DNA of 64,000 bases from Tribonema minus (Eukaryota > Sar > Xanthophyceae > Tribonematales > Tribonemataceae): assembly GCA_017506865.1 (NCBI GenBank), contig JAFCMP010000013.1:620001-684000 (forward strand), in the 5' to 3' direction. A model generated the notes under the pieces. That model did no database searches, had not been told where the DNA came from, and saw only the letters and a program-made list of their open reading frames with translations. Both the position numbers and the translations under genes were made by a program. Positions 22,731-35,670 of the stretch are shown piece by piece; within the stretch, counting starts at the first letter, position 1, and each line of letters starts with the position of its first letter.

Positions 22731-25700
22731 ATGAAGTCACCAAGCCAGGCCCTCCTGGGCGCAGCAGTGTTGCTGCTGCCAGGTGAGCTGCAACACTCCG
22801 AACTCTGTGCATCTATCCTAAGGCTTGCGGCACATATTTTGTGTGGCACAACTTGATGGAATAGCACGTGCTACAGTAGCACATGGTATAGTAGCACTGG
22901 CAGAGCTCCGAGTCGCATAACCAATGCTACTGCTGGATCTATCGAGGCTGCCGCTCATTGCTACGCCCGCATCATGCACGCCTTGCACTTCGCGCGAGCT
23001 GGCTCACAGCGTACTACCTCGCGGCTGAGCCCCGTTCAGTGATTTACTGAGGACCGGTGCCCCAGCTACGTCCGAGTACCGGTGCCCCAGCTACGTCCGA
23101 GTCGTCACAATATTGTCAACAACGCTGTCATAATATTCGCGATCATTGTGCGCAAACACCTCAATGTCTGAGAGTCTCGTAGCGTACCACCAGCAGGCGA
23201 CACACTCGCCGGGGTCGTTCATGACATTATGTTAGTAATACGCTTTGCAGCGCCCGTTGCTTGAACATCAGGTCCTCTGTTGTAGGATCGGGATCCTGTC
23301 AGTGACTTACTCTGCATTACTAACTGACTGTCTCAGAGACAGCCGCTGCGACAGTCGCAGCGGCTGTCTCTGAGACAGCTGAGTCATAATGATTGCTTTG
23401 AACTCTTTTGATAATGATCATTGATTGCCATCATTCTGACAGCTGCATCGGATTCCGTAAATAGTCCTTCAAATAGTTCATTTGTCTGGCAAATAATTGC
23501 TCACATTATCCACGCTGGATGCAATAATTGTGCGCTGCCAGGTACTGCTATGGCTGATACCTGTCAGGCGGTGAGCGGCAGCACCAGCTCCTGGACATCT
23601 GGCAACGATCCCGGCTGTGGCGCTGATGAATACTACTGCAAATATGAAAACGGGGGCTGGTGCGTCTGAGTCATAAACTTTGGACTGACGAAATACTGTC
23701 TCTTGCACCTTCACGTTGGAGGCCTTAAGGTTTAAGATTACACACTCACTTGTATTATTATACAGGCTGTGGAGCCGCTTTGCCTTTGTCCTGTTGTACT
23801 ACTAGTAGTCAGCGGCAGCAGTTGTTACAGTAACTGTTACAGTAGCCTTCAAGTTGCACATTTAATTTAATTTAATAATTTAATTTAATTTAATTAATTT
23901 AATTTAATTTAATAATTTAGTTCAACTGTTACATTACAGTCTGAGATTGCCAATCAGTGACTCATTGGATGCACAATCCGATGCGATGCCATGTCAGACT
24001 CTGACTCAGTGGGCCTTCAAAATCATGATGTTCCAACTTGTCACAAGTTGTTGCTGATGTCACAGTGGCATCACAGACTGTGACTCAACAACATAAATCA
24101 GATCATGATGCTACACTCTTTGAAGCAGCTCTTGTTTCAAATTGGTGCTTCCAAGTTCAACTTGCCAAGTTGGCTGTCCATGATCACTATCATAATGCTA
24201 GCAGTCACACAACAAGACTTAACATAATGTCATGTTTGAAGTTTAACTCACTTGAAAGTTACTATGACTGCAAGTGTTAAAAGTCTCATGGTGTGACTCA
24301 CCAGTGTTTTCTTTAGCAACTTGACCTATGCATGTTGTTATGAGTTTTAAATTATGAGGTCAGCCTGAGTGACACGAGGCTCAGCACAACCGTTACGGCA
24401 CTTACAAAACATTTAGTGACAAATTCAATGATCTTTTGGTACAAGTAATTCAAAACCTCTGAACTTCAAGGCAGACACAGGTCCTGAATCAGAATCTGAT
24501 GTTGATATTGACGGAGTCAACACACCAACTCAACCTTTTTAGTCTTTGCGGATTTATTGATACTGCAGGACCGGCTCCACGGGCGCCCAGTGCGACCAGT
24601 TCGTCACCACCGCCACCATGTCATCCACGTCGTTCAAGATCACTGCTATTCCCAGCAACTGGGCGTCGATCAGCGCGGTCTTTTCCAAGGCCGGCACCGG
24701 CTACTGCACATACAGACCAGGGCTGCTGAACACAACGTACTACACGCCATGCAAGCCCAGCACGTGCTATGCCCTCAGCCACCTCACGCTGTGCGGCGTC
24801 AAGGCGACGCCCAGGCCGACCGCCACGCCGACAACACCACAGGTGAGAGCCTGACGATATCATCGACGGTGCACTTGTCAATGAGCCGTATAATAGCCTT
24901 CGTATAATAGCCTTCGTACTCTTGTGCAAATGTACAAAAAGACATTGTCAATCAACTTGAAGGTGTTATGAGCCTTTGAATTTCACAACACAGACTCTAG
25001 CTCTACGATCTTTTGATTTGTTTCCGTAATGATTGTCAAGAGGTACTACCATATGATTGTGGTCCACCACGCCGTCACGGTGGCACGCTCAACTGTAAGT
25101 GTGAAGTGTAGGGGTCCCGGAGTGGACCACCGGTGACCTTCAGAGCCTTTGAGTAGTGCGCCGTAGTACGCCAGCTTTTGTAACGCTGGGAACGCACTGC
25201 ATGGCATATGATCATATGCATTGCCTCTCATGCCATAGTGTGACAGTCTGAAGCTGGCCGCACTGCTAACAGTGTCCGCAATCAGCCCACTGGCAGACTG
25301 AGTTTGACGTGATGACCATCGGATCACCCGTCTGCAAATCGGCGCGGTGTCGCACGCTTTGTTGGGTGTTCATCGTGCATATGAGACGTTTACCTCCATA
25401 ACACTTCAAGCGTTTGTGGCACAGGCGATGTGTCAGCGATTACCATTAGTACTACCCTCGATGATGCGCACGGCAGCAGGGTCCGACTGCTTCTCTAAGA
25501 CTGTCAGTCTGCAACAGCTGCAAGTAATCAATCAGGATGAGCCAGTATTCAATCAGCTCAAACCTTCAACTTGAACTTCACTTGTTGACAGTACGTCGCC
25601 GCTTGTTGCTGTGTGCCGCTCAGCCTTCAGCGTTGCAGGATACCACATCGGCGCCCACCCCGAAGCCGACCTCCGGACCCACCGCCAACCCAACTGCCAA

Positions 25701-28700
25701 CCCCACCGCCAACCCAACTGCCAGCCCCACTGGCACCGCCAACCCCACCGCACAGCCCACAGCGTCACCAACTGCCAACCCCACTGCCAATCCCACGGCT
25801 CAGCCCACAGCCAAGCCTACTGCGGAGCCCACCGCCAACCCCACAGCTCAGCCCACAGCCAAGCCTACTGCAGAGCCGTCATCAGCCCCCACTGCCAAGC
25901 CCACTGCGGAGCCCACTGCCAACCCGACTGCATCTCCCACTGCCAAACCTACTTCTGAGCCCACCGCTAAGCCAACTTCTGAGCCCACCGCCAAGCCCAC
26001 TGCTGAGCCCACCGCCAAGCCCACTGCTGAGCCTACTGCCAAGCCCACTGCGGAGCCCACAGCCGAACCAACTGCTGAGCCCACCGCCAAGCCTACTGCT
26101 GAGCCCACTGCAGAGCCCACCGCCAAGCCGACCGCCGAGCCGACTGCAGAGGTGATTGCAACAGTTGGTTGATGCTAGCTCAGATCGTTGCCGGTCCCTG
26201 TGTTGTGTAGTGCAGCTGACGATTGTCATGGCTGCTGCTTCATGACATGTGATGTGTGCCATGTACATAGTGACACAAGTACAAAGTGCACTGCATGCAT
26301 GATGTAGTTAACCAATTACCAATTTCCTTTGCGCAGCAAGGTCGTTTCAGTACTAGCGTACGTCGCGCGCACGCTCAAATTGAGTCAGTAAATTTTGCTG
26401 TATAGACTTTTGAGGTGGGTGGCAGCTTTCAGGCCACAAGCTCACTGCCAGCAGCCACCAGACCTCCAATAAGAGCCCTAGGGCACGTCCTTTTGCTGCA
26501 GTTGATGAGCAACAGTCTGACCTCGCAACGGCCCGCACCGTCACGCCTGCCCTGAAAGTGTGGATAGCATAGCATAACTACGGCGCTACAGTACATGCAG
26601 AATCAAGCAGGAAAAGTGACAGTGTGACACTTTGTGCCAGCGGCGCGGCAGACCATTGGACGTCCTGCGCTCGTGCTTCGTGTATTCAGTGCGCTGGTAG
26701 TTTCAGATGCAGGTCTCCCTTAGGCTACTACTGTAACACACACTTGTTAGGTTCTGTCGCAGTCGGTACATAGCTGCGCAATGCGGTGTGTGCGGCAGCT
26801 AATCCAGTCTTCTGTTCTGCGACGTTGCAGCCCACTTCCAAGCCGACTGCGGAACCCACCGCCGAGCCCACCGCCAAGCCAACTGCAGAGCCCACTGCTG
26901 AGCCTACCTCCAAGCCCACTGCGGAGCCCACTGCTGAACCAACTGCTGAGCCCACTGCCAAGCCAACTGCTGAGCCCACCGCCGAGCCAACCGCTAAGCC
27001 AACCGCAGAGCCCACCGCCGAGCCGACCGCAGAGGTGATTGCAGAAGTACATGGCACATTCTCAAGTACTTTGCAGTCTGTAGTAGAAGTGTGCATAGGC
27101 TACCGTAGTTTACCTCATGCACAGTGCACGGGCTTGCAAAGTGCATCATGCACAGTGTAAGGCAAGGTGTGGTCCCCATTTGCGCATGTCAGTTGCATAC
27201 CACCCCCTGCTACGATAGCTGTCGGTCTCAGACGCAGCGCCACTTCTGACCCTGATTTCTTAGGGTTAGGGTTAGGGTTAGGTGCTGCCCAACTGGTGCA
27301 CCGCAGCTAGCCTGAGGCTGTCATTGCGTGCGCACATCTGATCCATTTTGTGCTCTGCACCTGATCCATCACTGCTGCGGCAGCCAACTGCCAAGCCCAC
27401 CGCGGAGCCAACTGCTGAGCCCACCGCCGAGCCCACCGCCAAGCCGACTGCTGAGCCCACTGCCGAGCCCACCGCCAAGCCAACTGCTGAACCCACTGCT
27501 GAGCCCACCGCCAAGCCAACTGCAGAGCCCACCGCCGAGCCCACCGCCAAGCCAACTGCAGAGCCTACTGCTGAACCCACTGCCAAGCCGACCGCTGAAC
27601 CCACCGCAGAGGTGAGCGCGATCAGCAGATGATAGCACATGCTGGCTGGTTGCTGAGCATTGCTGGGCGTCATTGTGTGTAATTGCTTTGCCATGGCTGC
27701 CGGTCGCTGGTGGACACTCTGATCGCACTTCTTCTTTTGTGTATTAGTTATGATGTCATGGAGTTAGTATCATCGCCACCAGTGGTGCTGTGCGAGGGCA
27801 CGCCCTTCTCTCGTGTCAATAGTGCACTCATCATTGCCACGGACAGTGTTGATTGTGGCAGTTCGTATGCTGGTGTTTGCTGCCGTTTAGTGTGAGAGCT
27901 CCCGCGATGACTCTGGTTATCTTTCTGCTAAAGTTGGCGGAGGTTGCCAAGGTTGTGGCATTCATCGGATGTAGGGCTTTGCGTGGAAACTGTGCGCATC
28001 ATACTGTTCACAAGCATTGCTGACGCCAATGACAGGCGACGTGTGTACCACGGGCGCAGCACGTGCGAACTGTTGCAATGTCCACATGTATGCCGCATGC
28101 GCGACTGCTTCCATGAGAGCAACCCTAGTCATGATGAAGGCACTGCTGCCTTCCCAGTTCACAACCACAGCTCTTGCCCCAATTGCAACTGCGTGGACAG
28201 TCTTGCAGTGTCAGTGTGTGAAGCTGACTCTTTTGCGTTCTCTGCGATGACATTGCAGCCTACGGCTAAGCCCACCGCGGAGCCAACTGCTGAACCCACC
28301 GCCAAGCCAACTGCGGAACCTACCGCTGAGCCCACTGCCAAGCCTACTGCAGAGCCCACCGCCGAGCCGACCGCCGAGCCCACCGCCATGCCTACTGCGG
28401 AGCCCACCGCAGCGCCAACTGCTGAACCGACTGCCAAGCCTACTGCTGAGCCCACTGCTGAGCCCACTGCTGAGCCCACCGTCAAGCCGACTGCCGAACC
28501 CACCGCCAAGCCTACTGCCGAGCCCACTGCTGAGCCCACAGCCGAGCCCACTGCCAAGCCCACCGCTGAACCTACAGCAGAGCCAACTGCAAAACCCACC
28601 GCTGAGCCGACCGCCGAGCCCACCGCCAAGCCTACTGCTGAGCCCACCGCCAAGCCCACTGCTGAGGTGATTGCAATAGTCGTTTGACGCTAGGAGTAGG

Positions 28701-31700
28701 TGGTTGGTGGGCGTCGTCTTGTGTTGTCGCTCTGCAGTTGCTGCCGCTTGCTGATGTATGAAGTAAACAAGCACGCGCGCAGTGAGTGCATAGAGCCAGG
28801 AAATTGTTACGTGCAGGTTGGTTAGTGTGTGATTTGTACGCATGATCCGCCGTGGAAATGCTTCTTCCCGTACTCAAAATCAAATTCTTCACAGATACTC
28901 AATCATGCGAGCAGCAGTTGTATACTTCAAGTAGAGTGTAGGTAGATTTGGCATGGCATACTTGAAGGCTTGAATGACACCTGCCTCTCATTAATAAAAA
29001 GTGTGCAGTTTATTTTTTGCACTGTTATACATAGTGCACCGCAGGGTGTCATCCTGTTTGTGCATGCATGTTGCATGCACCTTTTCACAGTAGCTCTGGT
29101 TTCAGGAGCAAAACTATTGCGTAATCTGCGTCTCGTAAGTTGTCGCCCCAATTTTCACAGCAGTGTCCTCACCTGATTGATCCCCGTTCTGATGTCCAGT
29201 CGTTTTCCCCATCTGTTTACATGACCCATGCCATCACCTTTCTTGTTTTCTCGCAACATCATTGCAGCCAACTGCTAAGCCCACCGCGGAACCCACTGCC
29301 AAGCCTACTGCTGAGCCGACAGCGGAACCTACAGCAGAGCCAACCGCTAAGCCTACTGCGGAGCCGACCGCTGAGCCCACCGCCAAGCCAACTGCGGAAC
29401 CCACCGCAGAGCCCACTGCCGAGCCCACCGCCAAGCCTACTGCTGAGCCCACAGCCGAGCCAACTGCCAAGCCCACTGCTGAACCCACCGCAGAGCCCAC
29501 AGCTGAGCCTTCTGCCAAGCCCACTTCAGAGCCAACTGCTGAACCGACTGCCAAGCCCACCGCTGAACCCACTGCGGAGCCCACTGCTGAGGTAATTGTG
29601 ATTGCCGGTTGATGCCACTGATACTGGGTGCTGAGCGTTGCCTCATATAATGCCTCTGTTGGTAATTCTGTGTGATTGTAGCTGCCACTAGCTGATGCAA
29701 CTATTGAACACGTGCCATACCTACACATACTGAGTGCATGCACCATGCTTTGTCGCGCAACATTGTGCCCTGCACCTGTTGCATGCGCCTCTCCCGCTAC
29801 AGTAGCCACTACAGTACGGGTGGCCGTAAATGCCGCGCCGCTTTTGACCCTGCTTTTCAGGTTGTTGATCCAACTGTTCGCATGTCCATGTATATTGATC
29901 GATTTATTCTGTGCTCTAGTCCTTTGCCCCAATTGCCATCTCTTTCGTGCCTTCACCTCATCCGTGCTTATTTTCTGCAACCACATTGCAGCCAACTGCC
30001 AGGCCGACCGCCGAGCCAACTGCTGAACCGACCGCCAAGCCAACTGCGGAGCCCACTGCTGAGCCCACCGCTGAGCCCACTGCAAAGCCCACTGCTGAAC
30101 CCACAGCCAAGCCCACTGCTGAGCCCACCGCCAAGCCTACTGCTGAACCCACCGCCGAGCCAACCGCAGAGGTAATTGCGCGATATGTGTAGATGCTGCA
30201 CTGTTTGGCAGCGGCTCATGCAGTGCGTCCAAGTAATGGCTGCCACAAATTGTAATGGCTGCCACAAGTTGATGCATCAGGTGCACCACACGTGTCAAGT
30301 GCATAGTGAGCGTATGGAGTCATCATTTCTTGTTGGTTGTGCTGCATGGTGATTGTGTGCAATGCGGCACTCTTCGCATGCCTCAGTGCTCCATCATCTC
30401 AGCAGCCTCAGAATTTTGAGTACTGTAGCGTGATAGTTTCACAGCTAAACGGCCACTTCTGCAGTCGCAAGCCATGAGACCTCCCGTGATCCAATGTGCT
30501 GTCCTTGATCACGAAGTGATGATGATCGCTGCGAGCAGTGGCATTGGACCATGTGCAGTACACTAAGGCTTGACGTGGCGTACGTAAAGAATCTCATTGC
30601 AAGTGGCATAATGTCACTGTTGAGGACCTCTAAATTGGAGAAGTGCTGATAGGATGTGCGTTGTGCACACACACAGTGCATGGCAGAGAGTCGTGCCAAT
30701 TTTACCGCCTATTTCATATGCCCATCCTGCTGCAGAAGCCGTTTCGTCAGATGCCGCGATGCTTTTTTTTTAGACCTTGCCCACACTGTTGCATAGTCGT
30801 CCACAGCCCAGTGTGCGCACTGCAGCTGATCTCTTCACGTATTGCGGTGCGATATCATTGCAGCCAACTGCCAAGCCCACCGCGGAGCCAACTGCCGAAC
30901 CCACCGCCAAGCCTACCGCTGAGCCCACTGCAGAGCCCACTGCTGAGCCCACTGCCAAGCCCACTGCCGAACCAACAGCCAAACCCACTGCTGAACCCAC
31001 GGCCAGACCCACTGCTGAACCCACTGCGGAGCCCACTGCTGAGGTGATTGCGACAGTTGGTAGATGCTACTGATTCCTGGGTGCTGGGAGCTGTTTTATA
31101 TAGTTCATCTACGCTGGAGCTGCCACTGGTTACTTGTACTTCTACATCTATTGCGTGGGTGCTATATACTTGCACAGTGAGCGCATGCACCGCGTTGTGT
31201 GGCGCAACATGGCCAGTGTGCCCTGCACTTGTTGCATGCGCCTCTCACGGTAGCCGTTACAGTAGCGGTAGCCTCAGATGCCGTGCCGCTTTCGGCCTGC
31301 ATCTCTCATGTTGTTGCCCCAACAGTTTGCTGTGTACTCATCTGATTTTCCAGTCTGCTCACCAGTCCTTTGCCCCATCTCATGCCTTCACCTTGATTTA
31401 TCGCCGCTTTCTGCCATATTGCAGCCCACCGCCAAGCCAACTGCAGAGCCCACCGCCGAGCCTACTGCCAAGCCCACTGCGGAGCCCACAGCTGAACCAA
31501 CTGCTGAACCCACCGCCAAGCCCACTGCTGAGCCCACTGCCAAGCCTACTGCTGAACCCACATCCAAGCCGACGGCAGAACCCACTGCCGAGCCCACCGC
31601 TGAGCCCACCGCCAAGCCGACTGCCGAGCCGACTGCGGAGCCCACAGCCAAGCCCACAGCTGAACCCACCGCTGAGCCCACGGCTGAGGTAATTGCAGTA

Positions 31701-34700
31701 ATCTATTAATGCCACCAATATTTGCGTGCTGGGCGTTGCCTCATCTTATGCCACTGTGTTCCAGTTGTAGCTGCCACTAGCTGGTGCATCTACCTCTATT
31801 GCACAAGCGCCATACGTACGCATAGTAAGCGCATGCACCGTGCGTTGTCGTGCAACATGGTCATTGTGCCCTCCACCTGTTGCATGCGCCTCTCCCGCTG
31901 CAGTAGCCGCTACAGTGGAGGCAAGCTCAAATGCCGCGCCGCTTTTGACCCTGCTCTTCAAAGTGTTGCCCCAATTGTTTGCATAGCCATGTACTCAGCT
32001 GATGGTCTGTTTCGTTTTCCAGTCCTCTGCCCCACCTATGCGCTTTACCGTGCCTGCACCTCATCCATTCTTGTTTTCTGAAATGTCATTGCAGCCAACT
32101 GCCAAGCCCACCGCGGAGCCTACTGCTGAGCCTACTGCCAAGCCAACTGCTGAGCCCACTGCTGAACCAACTGCTGAACCCACCGCCAAGCCAGCTGCCG
32201 AGCCCACAGCCGAGCCCACTGCAAAGCCCACCGCAGAGCCGACCGCAGAGGTGAGCAGGCTCGTATGCTACTTCAGCATTAATGCAGATAGATGCATGTG
32301 TGGACGGTCCGAAGGTTCCGGTACGCACCAGCTTTGCTTTGAACACGCTTGACGGCTTCTTACGGGCATGTCATGTTTACGGTTGCTCGCATCAGACGCG
32401 CGCAATTGTGAAACGGGTGGCGTCCTCACCATGCTAGAGGCAGGGCCGGTGCTCCAGTTGTTCCTGCCTCCCTTAGAACAATGCTGCTGCATGGCTTGCT
32501 GAGTGAGGTGCAGCAGCGGTGTGCACAGGTACATACCTACCCTGGGTGTGTGGCACTACTTTGAAGCACGAGCACCCGCGACAGCAGGGTCATGCTCAGT
32601 CACATGCCGTAGACATGTGGAGTGCCTGTACGTCAGTATGCTCTGTTCCTTTCTTGGCATACGATGCGACAACGAAGCCGCGCCTATTGCTGTAGTAGTA
32701 CTCAGCTGTCTGGTGCAATTTGCAACAAACATTGTGCTGTGCCTGCGCACTTGCTTTACTGCTCCTAGAACAATGGCAGTGCCTATTGTGTCTCTCATGA
32801 TGCCACCGTCACTGCCACTTTTGCACTTCTGCAGCCAACTGCTGAACCAACTGCCAAGCCGACCGCCGAGCCCACTGCCAAGCCAACTGCTGAACCCACT
32901 GCAGAGCCCACTGCTGAACCTACTGCCAAGCCCACTGCTGAACCCACCGCCGAGCCTACTGCCAAGCCCACTGCTGAACCCACTGCAGAGCCCACAGCTG
33001 AGCCTACTGCCAAGCCCACTTCAGAGCCTACGGCCAAGCCCACTTCAGAGCCTACGGCCAAGCCCACTTCTGAGCCCACCGCCAAGCCCACTTCTGAGCC
33101 CACTGCCAAGCCCACTTCTGAGCCCACCGCGAAGGTAACATCACCACCACTTCATAGATAACATGTGTGATCACACCACAGACATCAGTCGCCTGTACAG
33201 CACTGACTGTTTACATAGTGTCGGAGTTGCAGTTTGTGATATGAGGCCTGCATGCTGTGTTGCCCTCTGCCTGCTGTAGCACTCTCAGCCATGCCAGTGA
33301 AGACAAGCCTTAGGGGCCAAATGCGGTGTGGCATTGTTGTTGGCCGGCATTGCCGCAATTAACGGATGCTATCGCATTTGTTCACATTGAAGCCACTTTT
33401 GCAGTGCCCCGTTTGCTGTGTTGCATCGGGCACCCGGGAGTGCAGTGTAATATAATGAATATGCTTAGATAGTAAATCAGGTTGTACTATATGACTCGTT
33501 CCAGGGGCGCTTATTAATGTCGACCTGTTCATAGTGTCATTGCAACGGCCGAGTGCCATGACGCACATGCAGTGCTGCAGCATGCATGCGCAACACCGCA
33601 GCTGGCATGATGAGATCATACTTCTTGCTGAAGTTACAGACCATCGGGCGCACTCAAGCTGGTTTCCCTCTCCGCCACCTGCCTGTACACTTCTGCTGCA
33701 GCCTACCGCTGAGCCCACTGCTGAGCCTACTGCCAAGCCGACTGCGGAGCCTACTGCCAACCCCACTGCTGCACCCACAAGCAAGCCCACTTCGGAGCCT
33801 ACAGCGAAGCCCACTTCTGAGCCCACAGCCAAGCCCACAGCTGAGCCCACCGCTTCACCTACCGCACAGCCTACTTCCAAGCCCACTGCTGAGCCCACTG
33901 CCAGCCCGACTGCCAACCCCACCGCCAAGCCCACCGCAACCCCAACCGCCAGCCCAACAGCACAGCCTACAGCCAAACCGACCGCTGAACCGACTGCCAC
34001 GCCCACCGCACAGCCTACGGCCAAGCCCACAGCAGAGCCCACTGCCAGCCCGACTGCCAACCCCACTGCCAAGCCGACTGCCAGTCCCACTGCCACTCCC
34101 ACCGCGCAGCCCACCGCCAAGCCGACTGCGGTGCCGACCGCCGCGCCCACGGGGACCCCGACGGCACAGGTGAGCTGAGCGCTGCTGCTTTGCCACTTGT
34201 AAAGGATGTAACGGTGGAGCTTTGAGTACTTGATTAAACGCACGATGGCTCCCCTGTGCTCGACCCCAATCCTGATCGTAACCTGAACAGGAGTTAGGGT
34301 TAGGGTAAGGCATGCTCACTGCAGCAGGTGATTCGGGCTGCGAGTGTCTATGACTGTCGCTGCTTCTGAGTAGGCCAGGGTCGGGGTAGGATCGAAGTTA
34401 CGGTCAGTACTGGCAATTCCGCATTGCGGCGCAGCCTTGTGTCGGTGGCGCTCGATTTTTCTTCACATGTGTGCTATGTGTTGCAGCACATGGCGGCGCC
34501 AATACCTGCGCATCTGCAGTAGGCGTTTGTGAGTGGCAGCAGGTTATTATGGATGGTGGTTTGGTGGCAGTGCAGGCGATGCCGTCATTGTTTGTCAATG
34601 CTGCTCGCTCCTGCAATGCGCGTTGAACGCTGACCCCCCCGCCCTCCCCCCCTTCCCCATTCCCTCACAGCCAACGCGCGCGCCGGCCGTTTTCTGCTTT

Positions 34701-35670
34701 TGTCATCGTAGCTCATTCCTGCAATGCGCACTGAATGTTGTCGCTGACATGACACCTCCCCCCCCCCCCCCCCCCCTGCCTCCCCTTCGCAGCCGACGCG
34801 CACGCCAACGGCCACCCCCACCCCCGTCCCCTACAACTCTAGCGGCACCGTCATGTCGGGGCCCGGCAGCAACGCCGAGGTGTCCACCGGCACCGCCACA
34901 TCGGACGTCACCTGGATTGCCTTCAGCACAAACCGCTGGGGCTGGAACGGCCAGATCCGCAGCGGGCAGTTGAGCGGTTACATGCTGGCGGGGGCGGGGG
35001 GCGCGGATGTGACCAAGGCGACACGGCTCGGCACATTCGTCCTGTACCACTCGGCCGGCAGCAACGTGGTCACGGGCAGCGTCAGCCTGTACAGCGCGAC
35101 GCCGCCGACGCTCACGTCGAACCTCGTCATGGCGTGCAGGTGAGAGCAGCGGGGTTTGCTGCTGCGGGGTGTCGCTCGGGGATGGGCATGCGTGCGCTGC
35201 GACCTGGGAGTATGTATGGTGTTGTTGTGGGTGCGTTGCGCGGAATGTGGGCCTGGCACTTGCTATCGCGTACTTGAGATTTTACCCAAGAGTGCTTTTC
35301 AGGCTTACTTGTGGAGTTAGGAGTTACAACATCCATGCTAATACTTCTATGACAGAAAGCATTCCTGTTGACTATGAAATCCGCTGACGCTGCCGCACCA
35401 TACGAGTTGAACTCACATGCCTCGTCACCGACACGTATCCATGTTACGTGCTCTTGCCTGCAACTGACACGGCTCTATGCCCCTCCTCTTCCCCCCCCCC
35501 CCCCCCCCCCCCGCCCTCCTCGCAGGTGCAACGCCCTCGTAGACAGCACCAGCTTCGGACGCGACTACATCCCCCAGAGCAGCCTCACGGCGCTCTCCGT
35601 GCCCATCTCCCCCATCGACTGCCCGCACATCTGGTGCGTCGTGCACTTCGACGCGCAGTACAACAAGTAA
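22731..35670 (+). CDS. secreted (K/E)PTA-repeat protein, 16 exons
   Basis: Exons: 22731-22782, 23542-23659, 24569-24842, 25639-26151, 26831-27034, 27384-27611, 28259-28666, 29268-29591, 29992-30171, 30864-31043, 31425-31688, 32095-32250, 32835-33134, 33702-34169, 34793-35139, 35526-35670 (TAA). Phases agree throughout; about 1386 aa. Exons 1-2 join to a textbook signal peptide ending GTAMA before DTCQAVSG, which confirms that splice. Residues 23-135 or so form a Cys-containing globular module; then come about 1075 residues of four-residue repeats (KPTA, EPTA, with NPTA, SPTA and SEPT variants at both ends); a final module of about 160 residues has four Cys near its end. Pro/Thr repeats are typical O-glycosylation and hydroxyproline substrates, so an extended wall or extracellular-matrix glycoprotein is inferred. 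No membrane anchor is seen. Neither globular module is recognised. Confidence 0.83.
23328..23378. repeat. perfect 25-base-arm palindrome
   Basis: Arms 23328-23352 and 23354-23378 are perfectly complementary around a single central A. Each arm contains a smaller palindrome (TGTCTCAGAGACA type), so a nested cruciform is possible. It sits in the first intron of the PTA-repeat gene. Confidence 0.95.
23861..23919. repeat. (TTTAA)n tandem repeat
   Basis: About 59 bases made only of T and A: three blocks of TTTAATTTAATTTAAT(T)AA. It is flanked by TGTTACAGTAACTGTTACAG on the left and a related GTTACATTACAG on the right. It lies in the second intron of the PTA-repeat gene and is the most AT-rich spot in the window. 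Confidence 0.9.
25639..34169 (+). repeat. amplified exon-intron units encoding PTA repeats
   Basis: Eleven exons of 156-513 bases, all starting with CCN-ACN after CAG, nearly all ending GAG before GTGATTGC, GTAATTGC or GTGAGC (the ninth ends AAG|GTAACA, the last CAG|GTGAGC). Every exon is an exact multiple of three and phase 0-0. Introns also share blocks, for example GCATGCACC...TGTTGCATGCGCCTCTC at about 29730-29795, 31180-31240 and 31830-31900, and GGTGCTGAGCGTTGCCTCAT at about 29628 and 31728. So whole exon-plus-intron units of roughly 560-1100 bases were duplicated, besides expansion of the 12-base repeat within exons. Confidence 0.9.
27260..27282 (+). repeat. interstitial (TTAGGG)n array
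   Basis: Nearly four exact TTAGGG units in a PTA-gene intron, about 100 bases upstream of the exon at 27384. A shorter tract lies at 34293-34310, in the intron after the exon ending 34169. Confidence 0.9.
34620..34792 (+). repeat. duplicated intron end with acceptor, before exon 34793
   Basis: The stretch CCTGCAATGCGC...TGAACG...CTGAC, C-rich run, CAG|CC(A/G)ACGCGC occurs twice: once ending at a decoy acceptor near 34670 followed by CCAACGCGCGCGCC, and once ending at the used acceptor before CCGACGCGCACGCC. The second copy carries C19 at 34758-34776. Confidence 0.85.

Noticed and set aside
25848..33127. Many minus-strand ORFs of the form GSAVGLAVGSAVG
   Set aside because: These are complements of the 12-base PTA coding repeat. 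Splice sites, signal peptide and terminal modules all support the plus strand.
25639..34169. Regular repeats resembling a CRISPR array
   Set aside because: The 12-base periodicity is in-frame protein repeat, there are no unique spacers, and the context is eukaryotic.
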